Assembly (NCBI GenBank): GCA_026770585.1
Contig: MU647859.1
Span: 1 to 11,415 of the forward strand
DNA: 11,415 nucleotides
Source: Baffinella frigidus
Lineage: Eukaryota; Cryptophyceae; Cryptomonadales; Baffinellaceae
Direction: 5' to 3'
The translations under genes and the position numbers were made by a program. Positions 1 to 6,401 of the stretch are shown in pieces (the first letter of the stretch is position 1; each line of letters opens with the position of its first letter). The notes under the pieces are model-generated. The model was not told the DNA's origin. It saw nothing but the letters and a program-made list of their open reading frames with translations, and did no database searches.

Positions 1-30
1 CACCCTGCACCCTAAATCCTGAATCTTAAA

Positions 31-65
31 CTCTAAACTCTAAACTCTAAACTCTAAACTCTGAA
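31..65. repeat. CTCTAAA variant tandem array
   Basis: Four consecutive CTCTAAA units are followed by one CTCTGAA. This is a telomere-heptamer variant (C to T at position 2) that has been locally amplified inside the larger degenerate array. Confidence 0.85.
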
Positions 66-144
66 CCGTAAACCGTAAACCATAAACCCCAAAACCTAAA
101 ACCTAAAACCTAAACCTTATACCCTAAACCCTAAAACCTAAACC

Positions 145-168
145 AGACGCTTTCTTATGAGCGAGAAC
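145..168 (-). repeat. Fragment of the CTCGCTCATAAGAAAG element end
   Basis: Inside the telomere-like array sits a non-telomeric insert whose reverse complement contains CTCGCTCATAAGAAAG, the same end sequence found at 2303-2318 and (without the final G) at 2463-2477. It is probably a truncated copy of that small TIR element inserted in, or swapped into, the array. Confidence 0.65.
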
Positions 169-343
169 CCCTGTAGGGTTTAGGGTTGAGGTGTTGGGTT
201 CTAGGGTTTGGGTTTTAGGGTTTGGCCACCAACTCTCAACCCTCAACCCCAAACAATAAACCCTAAACCCTTGACCCTAGACCCTAAATCTTTCATTCTA
301 ACCCGTAAACCCTAAACCATAAACGACTCGACTAAGGCCCCGC

Positions 344-420
344 CACTAAACACTAAACACTAAACACTAAACACTAAACTCTAAACACTAAACACTAAAC
401 ACTAAACACTAAACACTAAA
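344..420. repeat. CACTAAA variant tandem array, 11 units
   Basis: Eleven contiguous heptamers, ten CACTAAA and one CTCTAAA, form the most homogeneous block in the left arm. The variant differs from CCCTAAA at one position, and its uniformity suggests recent tandem expansion of a variant unit rather than remnants of one telomere. Confidence 0.9.
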
Positions 421-609
421 CAATCAACCCTAAACAACCAACCCTAAAACCTAAACTCTACACCCTAATCCTCAATCCTCAAATCCTAAACCCTAAACCC
501 TAAACCCTAAACCGTACACCCTAAACCCAAAATACAAAATACTTAACCATAAACCCTAGACCCTAAAACCTTAACCCTGAACCCTAAACACTCACACTAA
601 ACGCTAAAC

Positions 610-890
610 AAAAAGCGAATTTTCAAATTCAGATTTTCAAATTCGGAGAAATCTGGGAAATTTTAACGAAATACCCGGGAAAAGAAGTGAACCCTGGGAT
701 TTGATATCCTCGCCAGGATTTGATATTCCCACTTTCTGAGAAAAGTCGGATACCAAATCCTGGGAAATAAGTCGGATACCAAATCCAAGGGTGCTCAAAT
801 CCTGACTCTATGTACATATGCCATTCCCAGACCACTTTCCCATGGGGGAAATGACCACTTTCCCATGTAGACAGTCAATACATGTAACCC
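610..890. repeat. Non-coding stretch with short direct and inverted repeats
   Basis: The 17-mer AGTCGGATACCAAATCC occurs at 744-760 and 770-786. Its reverse complement resembles two upstream stretches around 692-709 and 713-727 (GGATTTGATAT core), so the segment could fold imperfectly. ACCACTTTCCCATG occurs at 831-844 and 854-867. A 68-codon minus-strand open frame crosses the area but is made of these repeats and resembles no known family. No gene is called. Confidence 0.6.
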
Positions 891-900
891 TACGAGCTCG

Positions 901-1490
901 AGAAGATGATCGAAATGGACCCCAAAGTAGTAAATTCGGATGACATTAAATGGACCCCAACATCAAATTGACACCCTCGCCGGCAAAATCCGAGATTACT
1001 ACACACGTTAAGGTAACGGAAATGTTAATCTGCCGGACACTTGGCGCTTCGCGCCTCAACACGTGGCGCTTCGCGCCAAGCTCAACACGTGGCGCTTCGC
1101 ACCGCTTGGCGCTTCGCGCCTCGACACGTGGCGCTTCGCGCCACGTGTGAGAGAGGGGATGTAAAAAACACGACGATTCGCGTCATGTTTTTTCCATTCT
1201 GGATGGGCCGCAGACTGCTGGGTCTCGGCCTCGGCTCATCAGGTATGCAGCGGGACGCGGTCGTTCCGATCATGAAGGGGTGTGCATGTCGCACGTGATT
1301 GTGGGAGCACGGCGAATAGATGGACGCAACACAGCGCATAGATGGACGTGTCCGATTTGGCGCCTCGCCGTCATTTTGGGGTCCGTTCTGATCTTAATTT
1401 ACAGGATACCGGTACATGTAGGATCCTACGAGGCTCGTAACATGATATGTACATACCGGTATGCATAGGGGTCCATTTCGATCATCTTCT
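901..1490. mobile_element. Candidate nonautonomous TIR transposon, 590 bp
   Basis: A perfect 23-bp inverted repeat lies at 901-923 and 1468-1490 (AGAAGATGATCGAAATGGAC followed by CCC). The nonamer TACGAGCTC is next to it on both sides (891-899 and 1494-1502), which could be a 9-bp target-site duplication like that of Mutator-type elements. Because TACGAGCTCGTA is abundant nearby, the nonamers may instead be part of a longer inverted repeat. AAATGGACCCCAA is repeated inside the left end (913-925, 948-960), and TTGGGGTCC appears inverted near the right end, giving a layered end structure. There is no transposase frame, so the element would depend on one supplied elsewhere. Confidence 0.7.
1036..1148. 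repeat. Cluster of GGCGCTTCGCGCC hairpins
   Basis: Five near-copies of GGCGCTTCGCGCC (a 5-bp stem around TTC), most preceded by ACACGT or ACTT, occur in about 110 bases. The last, 1124-1148, extends to an 11-bp perfect stem (ACACGTGGCGC / GCGCCACGTGT) with a 3-base TTC loop. One copy has an A replacing G (CTTCGCACC). The cluster is inside the 901-1490 element. It generates spurious short open frames on both strands. Confidence 0.85.
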
Positions 1491-1513
1491 CCATACGAGC
1501 TCCGATTTTTAAC

Positions 1514-1538
1514 CCAACTTTTTCTGGTACAAAGTTGG
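1514..1538. repeat. Short inverted repeat CCAACTTT / AAAGTTGG
   Basis: Perfect 8-bp arms with a 9-base spacer. It is isolated and of unknown role. Confidence 0.5.
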
Positions 1539-1671
1539 TTGCCACGATGTCATCACGATAGTTTATGCCGTCCTTCTAAATACCGACCAGCCAAAAAGGA
1601 TACAGCTGTAGCCGAAAAGGAGGATGAAGCACTGGAGCCATTTCCAACACCAGACTATCCCTAAGTGTCCT

Positions 1672-1812
1672 TGTACGAGCCTCGTACGAAGCTTCGTGTA
1701 TTACACGAAGCTTCGTATCAGGATACGAAGCTTGGTACGAGCTCGTACGAGCTCGTACGAAGTTCGTACCGGTACGAAGCTTCGTACGAGTACGAGCTCG
1801 TACGAGCTCGTA
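1672..1812. repeat. Dense array of TACGAGCTCGTA and CGAAGCTTCG palindromes
   Basis: About 140 bases are almost wholly made of overlapping short palindromes: TACGAGCTCGTA, GTACGAAGCTTCGTAC, ACACGAAGCTTCGTA and TACCGGTA. Both strands read nearly alike, so every frame carries the same arginine, tyrosine and serine-rich artefact peptides. The palindromes also occur singly at 891-900, 1494-1502 and 3268-3279. Confidence 0.85.
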
Positions 1813-1990
1813 GGGTTGTGTCTCGATTCTCGAAGCTTTTTGTCTCGAGTCTCGAGCCTCGTTTCTCGATAAACAATTTCTCGAGTCTCGAACCTCACTT
1901 CTCGAGAGTCTCAAGTCTCGATCCTCGTTCCTCGAGACATATCCATAATTTCTCGAGTCTCGAACCTCACTTCTCGAGAAATGAATTCCA

Positions 1991-2015
1991 GAGAGAAGAG
2001 AGAGAGAGAGAGAGA
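1991..2015. repeat. (GA)n microsatellite
   Basis: About 25 bases of GA dinucleotides with one interruption. It is the source of the RE-rich peptide in the plus-strand frame across it. Confidence 0.9.
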
Positions 2016-2050
2016 ATGACTAGGTGCGTCCGATTGTGCACTGCAACACC

Positions 2051-2090
2051 AGTCCTGAGGCGGGCCCGTCAGTCCCGAGGCGGGGCCGTC
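2051..2090. repeat. Tandem 20-bp duplication, third copy at 4711-4730
   Basis: AGTCCTGAGGCGGGCCCGTC is followed directly by AGTCCCGAGGCGGGGCCGTC, two differences in twenty. A third copy, AGTCCCGAGGCGGACCCGTC, lies 2.6 kb downstream, so the unit is dispersed as well as tandem. Confidence 0.85.
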
Positions 2091-2300
2091 CGGGCAAAAA
2101 AAACATTTCCCCGATTTGGATCTCGTGTGAAGGATCCGATGAGCGGGGGTTCTTCCATGCCGGTGGTGGAGGAGGAGGATGAGGAGGTTGTTGAGTGAAT
2201 AATTTAATGTGAACAAACATGTGGACCTTCTGCTGGCGTGGTACTTGCGTGGACCTGCTTCTTTTTGATGCCGTACATGTACAGGAGTACTCTTGGGGTT

Positions 2301-2408
2301 ACCTCGCTCATAAGAAAGCGCCTCCTCCTAGGACCCTACAGTAGGCCTAGGCCTAGGGCCCTGCGGTGGTCCTTTTTTTTGGGGGGGGGGGGGTCTTAGA
2401 AGCGAGGT
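2301..2408. mobile_element. Small 108-bp TIR element with AGGACC...GGTCCT core
   Basis: The ends ACCTCGCTCATAAG (2301-2314) and CTTAGAAGCGAGGT (2395-2408) are inverted repeats with 12 of 14 matches. The inner core (2329-2373) begins TAGGACCCTACAGTAGG and ends GGTGGTCCT, followed by T8 and G13 homopolymers. A core copy lies at 7741-7786 and a half copy at 2459-2510. Confidence 0.65.
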
Positions 2409-2458
2409 ACCTCTGTAGAGAGAGAACGCATCTCCCTAGGATCTGTGCCGTACAGGGG

Positions 2459-2510
2459 TACCTCGCTCATAAGAAACTGCCCCCCCCCCTAGGACCACCA
2501 TAGGGCCCAT
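2459..2510. repeat. Partial copy of the 2301-2408 element
   Basis: It starts with ACCTCGCTCATAAGAAA, runs through a C tract, and continues TAGGACCACCATAGGGCCC, which matches the reverse complement of the right half of the 2301-2408 element. It is preceded by GCCGTACAGGGGT, similar to the sequence upstream of the first copy at about 2270, so flanking DNA is partly duplicated too. Confidence 0.6.
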
Positions 2511-2791
2511 TCCCGTCCAGGGAGAGGCATTTCTCGAAAATGCTCATTTCTCGAACAATTTCTCGAGTCTCGAGATTTCTCGAGTCTCGAACCTCGCTTC
2601 TCGAAGCCGTTTATCCACTTCTCGAGTCTCGAGGATTTTTCCGAGACACAACCCTACACCAGACAGGATATGCTGTCCGGGGCAGAAAAGGGTCGCCGTG
2701 TTTCGGAGCCACAAGCGGGCACTTAACAGGTCCGTAGGATCCTACCGGTACCTCGTGAACGGTGGGCCCGATGGCGAACTGCAAGTTATCC

Positions 2792-2885
2792 CTTAAGTGA
2801 CCAGTAGGCTCATACGCCCTACCGTAGGGCCCTAGGACCTGCCTAGGGCTTCCGCGGGCGATTATTCGCCCGTTGGTCACTTAAG
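2792..2885. mobile_element. 94-bp inverted-repeat element, ends CTTAAGTGACCA
   Basis: Perfect 12-bp inverted ends lie at 2792-2803 and 2874-2885. Inside is a CCCTACCGTAGGGCCCTAGG core shared with other small elements in the window and a perfect hairpin, CGGGCGA-TTAT-TCGCCCG, at 2855-2872. Likely a MITE. No target duplication is evident. Confidence 0.6.
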
Positions 2886-2932
2886 TGATACGCCACGCCC
2901 AACTTTCCGCGCTGCGTCCAGCCAGACCAGTT

Positions 2933-3029
2933 CCTTTAGGTCCTTTAGGGTTTAAATGCTCCCAACATGTGCCAACGACACGCCCTTCCGTGGAAAGGAC
3001 TGCAGAGAAAGCATTTTTGCTTTCGGACC
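2933..3029 (+). repeat. TTTAGGTCC-family dispersed repeat, copy 1
   Basis: It begins CCTTTAGGTCCTTTAGG, then AAATGCTCCCAACAT, CCAACGACACGCCCTTCCG, GAAAGGACTGCAGAGAAAGC and ends TTGCTTTCGGACC. This block recurs at least eight more times in the window in both orientations. No coding frame is conserved between copies. The family is unrecognised; it behaves like a short mobile repeat. Confidence 0.85.
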
Positions 3030-3039
3030 AACCACTCCG

Positions 3040-3065
3040 CCACACCCCCTTGCCACACCCCCTTG
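3040..3065. repeat. 13-bp tandem duplication CCACACCCCCTTG
   Basis: Two perfect adjacent copies directly downstream of TTTAGGTCC copy 1. Confidence 0.85.
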
Positions 3066-3181
3066 CGGACCCTGGCCAGAGCCCTCCCCGCCTGAGAAAT
3101 CGATTTTTTTGACCCCTTGATCAAAATTGGCCGGAATTGGAGCCATTTCGGCTCAGGTGACGCTCAATTCCACGGTACATG

Positions 3182-3238
3182 GGGTTGCTCGCAATTAAGG
3201 AAACACGTTGCAGGGGTTGCCTGCAATTAGGGAAACAT
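3182..3238. repeat. GGTTGC(C/T)(C/T)GCAATTA(A/G)GGAAACA repeats, third copy near 3577
   Basis: GGGGTTGCTCGCAATTAAGG and GGGGTTGCCTGCAATTAGGG occur 32 bases apart, each followed by AAACA. A third copy at 3575-3600 starts another round of telomere-like sequence. The stretch from this motif to TGTAAAGT(T)TGGGGTT is duplicated as a block (about 3213-3302 and 3576-3659). The first copy carries an extra palindromic TACGAGCTCGTA at 3268-3279. Confidence 0.8.
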
Positions 3239-3565
3239 TTAGGGTTAGGGTTTACGGTTCACGGATACGAGCTCGTAAGGGTGTGGGGTGTAAAGTTTGG
3301 GGTTCAGGGTTTAGGGTTTAGGGTTCCGGGTTAAGGTTTAGGGTTTCGGGTTTTAGGGTTTAGGGTTGAGGGTTTAAGATTTTGGGTTTAGGGTTTAGGG
3401 TTTAGGGTTTAGGGTTTAGGGTTTGAGATCTGGGGTTGGATGTTAGGGGTTCGGATTCAGGGTGTAGGTTTTAGGTTTAGGACATGGGTTGAGGGTTTAG
3501 AGTTCATGGTTTAGAGTTTAGGGTTTAGGGTTTAGGGTTTGGGGTTTGGGGTTTAGGTTCAGGAA
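3239..3565. repeat. G-strand telomere-like array (TTTAGGG)
   Basis: Runs of TTTAGGG with many variants (GTTCAGGG, GTTAAGG, TTTCGGG). The G-rich strand is on top, opposite to the array at 1-609. The cleanest block is around 3380-3421. No gene is present. Confidence 0.85.
3328..3505. repeat. Duplicated telomere-like segment, copy 1
   Basis: This segment recurs at 3820-4005. The diagnostic part is a non-telomeric 47-base core at 3422-3468 (starts TTTGAGATCTGGGGTTGGAT) that is identical at 3921-3967. The flanks GGGTTAAGGTTTAGGGTTTC and TTTAGAGTTC also match, with indels between them. This is a segmental duplication, not chance heptamer similarity. Confidence 0.85.
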
Positions 3566-3683
3566 ACACGGTACGGGGGTTGCCCGCAATTAAGGAAACA
3601 TTTAAGGTTTAGGGTTTACGGTTCACGGTTAAGGGTGTCGGGTGTAAAGTTGGGGTTTAGGGTTTAAGGTTGAGTCGCCCTGT

Positions 3684-3820
3684 ATCCCCTCTTCACGAGC
3701 CTCTGCACTGGAGAGCTAAACGCGATCCGAAAGCAAAAATGCTTTCTCTGCAGATCCCTTCTACGGAACGGCGTGTCGTTGGCATATGTTGGGAGCATCC
3801 AAAACCTAAAGGACCTAAAG
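3684..3820 (-). repeat. TTTAGGTCC-family dispersed repeat, copy 2 (longer form)
   Basis: Reverse-strand copy: GATCCGAAAGC, ATGCTTTCTCTGCAG, CGGCGTGTCGTTGGC, CATATGTTGGGAGCAT, ending CCTAAAGGACCTAAAG. It retains extra sequence on the inner side, including ATCCCCTCTTCACGAGC (3684-3700), whose reverse complement is found at the same relative place in the copy at 6246. That shows the full unit is longer than most copies. It faces copy 1 across the telomere-like array. Confidence 0.85.
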
Positions 3821-4005
3821 GGTTAAGGTTTAGGGTTTCGGGTTTCGGGTTTTAGGGTTTAGGGTTTAAGGTTCAGGGTTTAGGGTCTAGGGTTTAGGGT
3901 CTAGGGTCTAGGATTTACGTTTTGAGATCTGGGGTTGGATGTTAGGGGTTCGGATTCAGGGTGTAGGTCTTAGGTTTAAGGACTTGGGTTTAGGGTTTAG
4001 AGTTC
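3820..4005. repeat. Duplicated telomere-like segment, copy 2
   Basis: Second copy of 3328-3505, joined directly to the outer end of TTTAGGTCC copy 2. It has extra TCTAGGG units that the first copy lacks, so the two have diverged by heptamer slippage while the 47-base core stayed identical. Confidence 0.85.
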
Positions 4006-4086
4006 CGGGTAGAGGGCTTGGTCGCCGCAGAAAGCCCCCCTCCTTCCCAGGCACCGAGTTGTGGCCCCGCGGTCGCGCGCCCTCAC

Positions 4087-4170
4087 CCTTTAGGTCCTTC
4101 AGGTTTTAATTTCTCCCAGCATATGCCAACGACACGCCCTTCCGTAGAAAGGACTGCAAAGAAAGCATGT
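4087..4170 (+). repeat. TTTAGGTCC-family dispersed repeat, copy 3
   Basis: CCTTTAGGTCCTTCAGGTTTT, then TTTCTCCCAGCATATGCC, ACGACACGCCCTTCCGTAG, AAAGGACTGCAAAGAAAGCAT. It lacks the inner TTTTGCTTTCGGATC part. A 221-codon frame runs through it but begins inside repeat DNA and is not supported. Confidence 0.85.
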
Positions 4171-4319
4171 TTGCGTTTGCGCCCACTGAGTGACGTCAAT
4201 TTCCCTGGTTTCGATGTGCAGTCACTGGTTGGCGCGCAGTGCCGCCGGGAGGGGGCGCACACTTTGGAACGCGCCGCCCCGGGCTCCGCACTTCTGATGG
4301 GACGCTTCGCCCCAACTCC

Positions 4320-4572
4320 AAACCGGATCCAAACCGGATCCAGGGGGGGGGGGCTGAAACCTCAAGGAAATGGGCCCAATGGGTGGGGCACGGCAGTTTT
4401 TCCGGCAAATTTTCGACAGGGAAATTTTCATTTTTTCCTGAAAATTTCGACTTGGAAACTTGAAAGATTTTTCATTTCTTTCAAATATTTTAACGATTTT
4501 CGGTGGGAAATCAATGAAAATTCAAAAAATGAGGGTCCCTCAGGATCCGGTTTGCCCTCCAGGATCCGGTTT
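4320..4572. mobile_element. 253-bp TIR element with doubled AAACCGGATCC ends
   Basis: The left end carries AAACCGGATCC twice in tandem (4320-4341). The right end carries the inverse twice (4543-4553 and 4562-4572), separated by 8 bases. The interior is AT-rich with its own partial symmetry (GAAATTTTC near 4421 and GAAAATTTC near 4440). A further ACCGGATACCGGATCC follows at about 4594. It is probably a MITE, unrelated in sequence to the others. Confidence 0.6.
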
Positions 4573-4710
4573 TTCTCGCCAGCCGGGGAAAACCGGATAC
4601 CGGATCCCAGGAAATCAACCGGACAAGGGGAGGTTTGGATCTGGGGATACAACCTCGTGTGTAAAGGATACACCCCCGTGTAGGATGGCAGGAGTGACTT
4701 TACACGGTGG

Positions 4711-4730
4711 AGTCCCGAGGCGGACCCGTC
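4711..4730 (+). repeat. Dispersed copy of the 20-bp repeat at 2051-2090
   Basis: AGTCCCGAGGCGGACCCGTC differs from the 2071-2090 unit at only two bases. Confidence 0.8.
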
Positions 4731-4855
4731 GGCAACATTGATTGGACACTCCAGGCGACCATAAATTTCGAACCCCTCGGTCGATTTCACTTTTCTCGAC
4801 TTCTGGAATCCGCATGACGCCCTCTCCCAATTCACTAGGAACACTTGGACGCCCT

Positions 4856-5019
4856 CCACACAGCGGGCTACGAAAGGGATTTTTCGGTGGATGATCCACC
4901 GACTTTCCGTTACCTTATCCGTAGGAACCCCCCTATGCCCCTACAGTATTGCCTACCGTAGGGCCTAGTGACTATTCAATAGGGGGTCATTCAAAATCCC
5001 TTCGAAGTTCCTCGTGTGG
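4856..5019 (-). mobile_element. MITE family 1, copy A (164 bp)
   Basis: The ends CCACACAGCGGGCTACGAAA and the inverse of CCACACGAGGAACTTCGAAG form terminal inverted repeats continuing into GGGATTTT. The whole element aligns, in the opposite orientation, with 10109-10270, sharing CCTTATCCGTAGGAACCCCC, GCCTACCGTAGGG and ATTCAAAATCCCTTCGAAGT in the same order. Two independent full-length copies with conserved ends are good evidence of a transposed unit. It is nonautonomous, with no frame. Confidence 0.85.
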
Positions 5020-5090
5020 CTTGCCTCACGGGAGCCCCAACCTCCCAAAGTTCATTTTGAAACATAACTGAATCAGTTACGTATCTTCAG

Positions 5091-5160
5091 GCTTCCAACG
5101 CTTCATCCAAAAGTGGATATGCTATTATAGGCATAAAATCAAGGCTTAAAATAGTTTAAC
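5091..5160. repeat. Dispersed repeat GTGGATATGC...GGCATAAAA, copy 1
   Basis: GCTTCCAACGCTTCATCC, GTGGATATGCTATTATAGGC, ATAAAATCAAGGCTTA aligns with 7840-7910, which differs by scattered substitutions and a few indels. The region around it (5020-5400) is otherwise AT-rich sequence with a small palindrome, AACTGAATCAGTT (5066-5078), and no gene. Confidence 0.8.
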
Positions 5161-5415
5161 GTACAACGGAATCAGTTACCGGTATGTTTCAAGTATTGAA
5201 TTTCCAAACCTAAAAGACCATCACTACGTATGCGATCTCGAAATTTAAAACGTCCGCCGAAAAGCAAATTCGCGATTTCATTTAAAGGCAAAATTCCCAG
5301 CCGTGTGAAATGTCTTGTCTTTTTCCGGACAGAGGCCGTCTAAACAAAAAATTAGTACCACAAAAGCCGAGTTAAGTGACCGGCTCAAAGTATGCGATCC
5401 TTTGCACTGGGGGGC

Positions 5416-5513
5416 TTGATGTGATCCGAAAGGAAGCATGGCCTTTCTACAGAAACAGTTCCAGAGGCCACCTATGTTGAGAGCTTGAAGAACCTCAAGG
5501 ACCTCAAGTTCCA
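5416..5513 (-). repeat. TTTAGGTCC-family dispersed repeat, degenerate copy 4
   Basis: It can be followed as GATGTGATCCGAAAG, AAGCATGGCCTTTCTACAGA, CCTATGTTGAGAGC, AACCTCAAGGACCTCAAG in the order of the family, with many substitutions. It also retains TGCACTGGGGGGCTTGATG, the inner flank seen in the copy at 3684-3820 and at 5988-6013. It is an older copy, adjacent to copy 5 in the opposite orientation. Confidence 0.65.
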
Positions 5514-5526
5514 ACGCAGACAGCAT

Positions 5527-5609
5527 CCTTTAGGTCCTCTAGTTTTTAAATGCTCCCAACATAGCCCAACGCCACGCCCTTCCGTAGAAAGGATTGCAGA
5601 GAAAGCATA
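5527..5609 (+). repeat. TTTAGGTCC-family dispersed repeat, copy 5
   Basis: CCTTTAGGTCCTCTAG, TTTAAATGCTCCCAACATAG, CCCAACGCCACGCCCTTCCG, AGAAAGGATTGCAGAGAAAG. It ends at GCATA like copies 3 and 7, and faces copy 6 across about 90 bases. Confidence 0.85.
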
Positions 5610-5624
5610 CGAAACCCCAAATTT

Positions 5625-5644
5625 GGGTATTAATAATAATACCC
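5625..5644. repeat. Hairpin GGGTATTA-ATAA-TAATACCC
   Basis: Perfect 8-bp arms with a 4-base loop, in the spacer between facing TTTAGGTCC copies. The motif AATAACCTGT occurs twice just downstream and again at about 5786. Confidence 0.6.
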
Positions 5645-5702
5645 TCCAATAACCTGTTCTTCTGAACGCTAAATGTCACCAAATAACCTGTTTGACTTTA
5701 CA

Positions 5703-5760
5703 GGAAGGGCGTGTCGTTGGGCTATGTTGGGCGAAATTAAAACCTAAAGGTCCTAAATCC
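5703..5760 (-). repeat. TTTAGGTCC-family dispersed repeat, copy 6 (outer half)
   Basis: GGAAGGGCGTGTCGTTGGGC, TATGTTGGGCGAAATTAAA, ACCTAAAGGTCCTAAA. The inner half is missing: it begins exactly at the CGCCCTTCC motif. With copy 5 it forms an inverted pair of about 58-bp arms, so 5527-5760 may have moved as one unit. Confidence 0.8.
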
Positions 5761-5841
5761 TGGGCCAGGAAGAGGATATTGGGCAAATAACCTGTAGGTC
5801 CTTTTCATCATAGGCGGCCAATGGAACTTGCTTGGCAGAAT

Positions 5842-5969
5842 TCATCTCCTCAAAAGTATTGTGCAATTGCTCTTGGCGCAACCAAATTTACTACACAAAT
5901 ACTTGACTATTTACGTTTATTAATTTTCGTTCCCCAAAAGCAATTAATTGATACTTCTATGAAGATTAG
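5842..5969. mobile_element. MITE family 2, diverged copy
   Basis: Imperfect inverted arms correspond to those of the 7994-8131 element: TCATCTCC, AAGTATTGTGCAATTGCTC, AAATTTACTACACA on the left; AATTTTCGTTCCCCAAAAG, CAATTAATTGATACTTCT, GAAGATTA on the right. The 92-codon plus-strand frame at 5821-6099 is largely this element and is not a gene. Confidence 0.7.
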
Positions 5970-6061
5970 AATGGCCCTGCTACCCATAGGATCACATCAA
6001 GCCACCCGGTGCAGAAACCGGCTAAACAGAATTGAGTTATTCTCAAATGGCCTATGTAAAT

Positions 6062-6240
6062 CGATTCCGGGAAATGTTGGCCTCTTTTCGGTTTCCTGAT
6101 TTGCCGGTTTGCTCATTTCATTTGAACTCAAAAAAGGGTTTACGCCCTTTCGAAACGCCGTTTCGAGAATTCTGGTACAAATGAAATGAGGAATCCGTCA
6201 AACCAGCAACCCGAAAAGCCGCCAACGTTTCCCGGAATCG
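6062..6240. mobile_element. 179-bp foldback element with 63-bp arms
   Basis: Arms 6062-6124 and 6178-6240 match at 54 of 63 positions by hand alignment. The outer CGATTCCGGGAAA and the inner 13 bp CTCATTTCATTTG / CAAATGAAATGAG are perfect. The spacer (6125-6177) has its own small hairpins (AGGGTTTACGCCCT, CGAAACGCCGTTTCG). No target duplication is visible. TTTAGGTCC copy 7 follows six bases after its right end. Confidence 0.85.
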
Positions 6241-6245
6241 CTCTA

Positions 6246-6360
6246 CCTTTAGGTCCTTTAGGTTTTAAATGCTCCCAGCACAGCCCAACGAAACGCCCTT
6301 CCGCAGAAAGGACCTGCAGAGAAGGCCTTTTTGCTGTCGGATCGCTCGTGAAGAGGGGAT
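6246..6360 (+). repeat. TTTAGGTCC-family dispersed repeat, copy 7 (longer form)
   Basis: CCTTTAGGTCCTTTAGG, TTTTAAATGCTCCCAGCA, CAGCCCAACGAAACGCCCTT, GCAGAGAAGGCCTTTTTGC, TGTCGGATCGCTCGTGAAGA. The last part matches the inner flank of copy 2 but lacks about 23 bases between GGATC and GCTCGTG. Confidence 0.85.
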
Positions 6361-6401
6361 CAAGGGTAAGTTCTCAGGTGGGGTGGGGGTCCTCTAGGTC
6401 C

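Larger units (their letters stand above)
1..609. repeat. Degenerate C-rich telomere-like heptamer array
   Basis: The stretch is built mostly from CCCTAAA and one- or two-base variants (CCCTAAAA, CCGTAAA, CCATAAA, CCCTCAA), the C strand of the Arabidopsis-type telomere repeat. The C-rich strand reads 5' to 3' from the left edge, as it would at a left chromosome end. The units are too degenerate and interrupted to be an active terminus, so this is best read as subtelomeric or interstitial repeat. Around 174-225 the strand flips to TTTAGGG-type units and then returns. No gene is visible. Confidence 0.85.
1810..2657. mobile_element. Candidate 848-bp TIR element with subterminal CTCGAG motif clusters
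   Basis: The ends are a perfect 16-bp inverted repeat, GTAGGGTTGTGTCTCG, at 1810-1825 and 2642-2657. Just inside each end is a cluster of TCTCGAGTCTCGA and TTCTCGA motifs (about 1821-1982 and 2529-2640), the kind of clustered subterminal repeat that transposases bind in hAT and similar families. The middle holds a GA microsatellite, a 20-bp tandem duplication and a smaller TIR element (2301-2408), consistent with nested insertion. No transposase coding region and no clear target duplication are seen. The left end abuts the palindrome array, which obscures the boundary. Confidence 0.6.

Noticed and set aside
1-609. True chromosome terminus
   Set aside because: The heptamers are too degenerate, include strand flips and an inserted element fragment, and do not run as pure CCCTAAA to the edge.
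1514-1538. Resemblance of CAACTTT...TACAAAGTTG to lambda/Gateway-type attachment cores
   Set aside because: Only the short symmetrical part resembles them; no integrase or vector sequence is nearby. Chance palindrome.
1578-1664. Protein-like tail KYRPAKKDTAVAEKEDEALE in the frame ending at 1664
   Set aside because: The composition is attractive, but it is short, has no acceptor-like site or duplicate, and borders repeat arrays. I could not support it as an exon.
1665-2198. 177-codon plus-strand frame, arginine and serine rich, with acidic tail
   Set aside because: It spans the palindrome array, the CTCGAG motif cluster and a GA microsatellite; its composition is dictated by repeats.
4191-4198. 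TGACGTCA, a perfect CRE-type site
   Set aside because: A single 8-mer with no adjoining promoter or gene; expected by chance in 11 kb at low but real frequency.
4018-4683. 221-codon plus-strand frame
   Set aside because: It crosses telomere-like DNA, a TTTAGGTCC repeat and a TIR element; no domain is recognised and no codon bias carries through.
5821-6099. 92-codon plus-strand frame
   Set aside because: It is mostly a diverged MITE family 2 copy plus part of the foldback arm.
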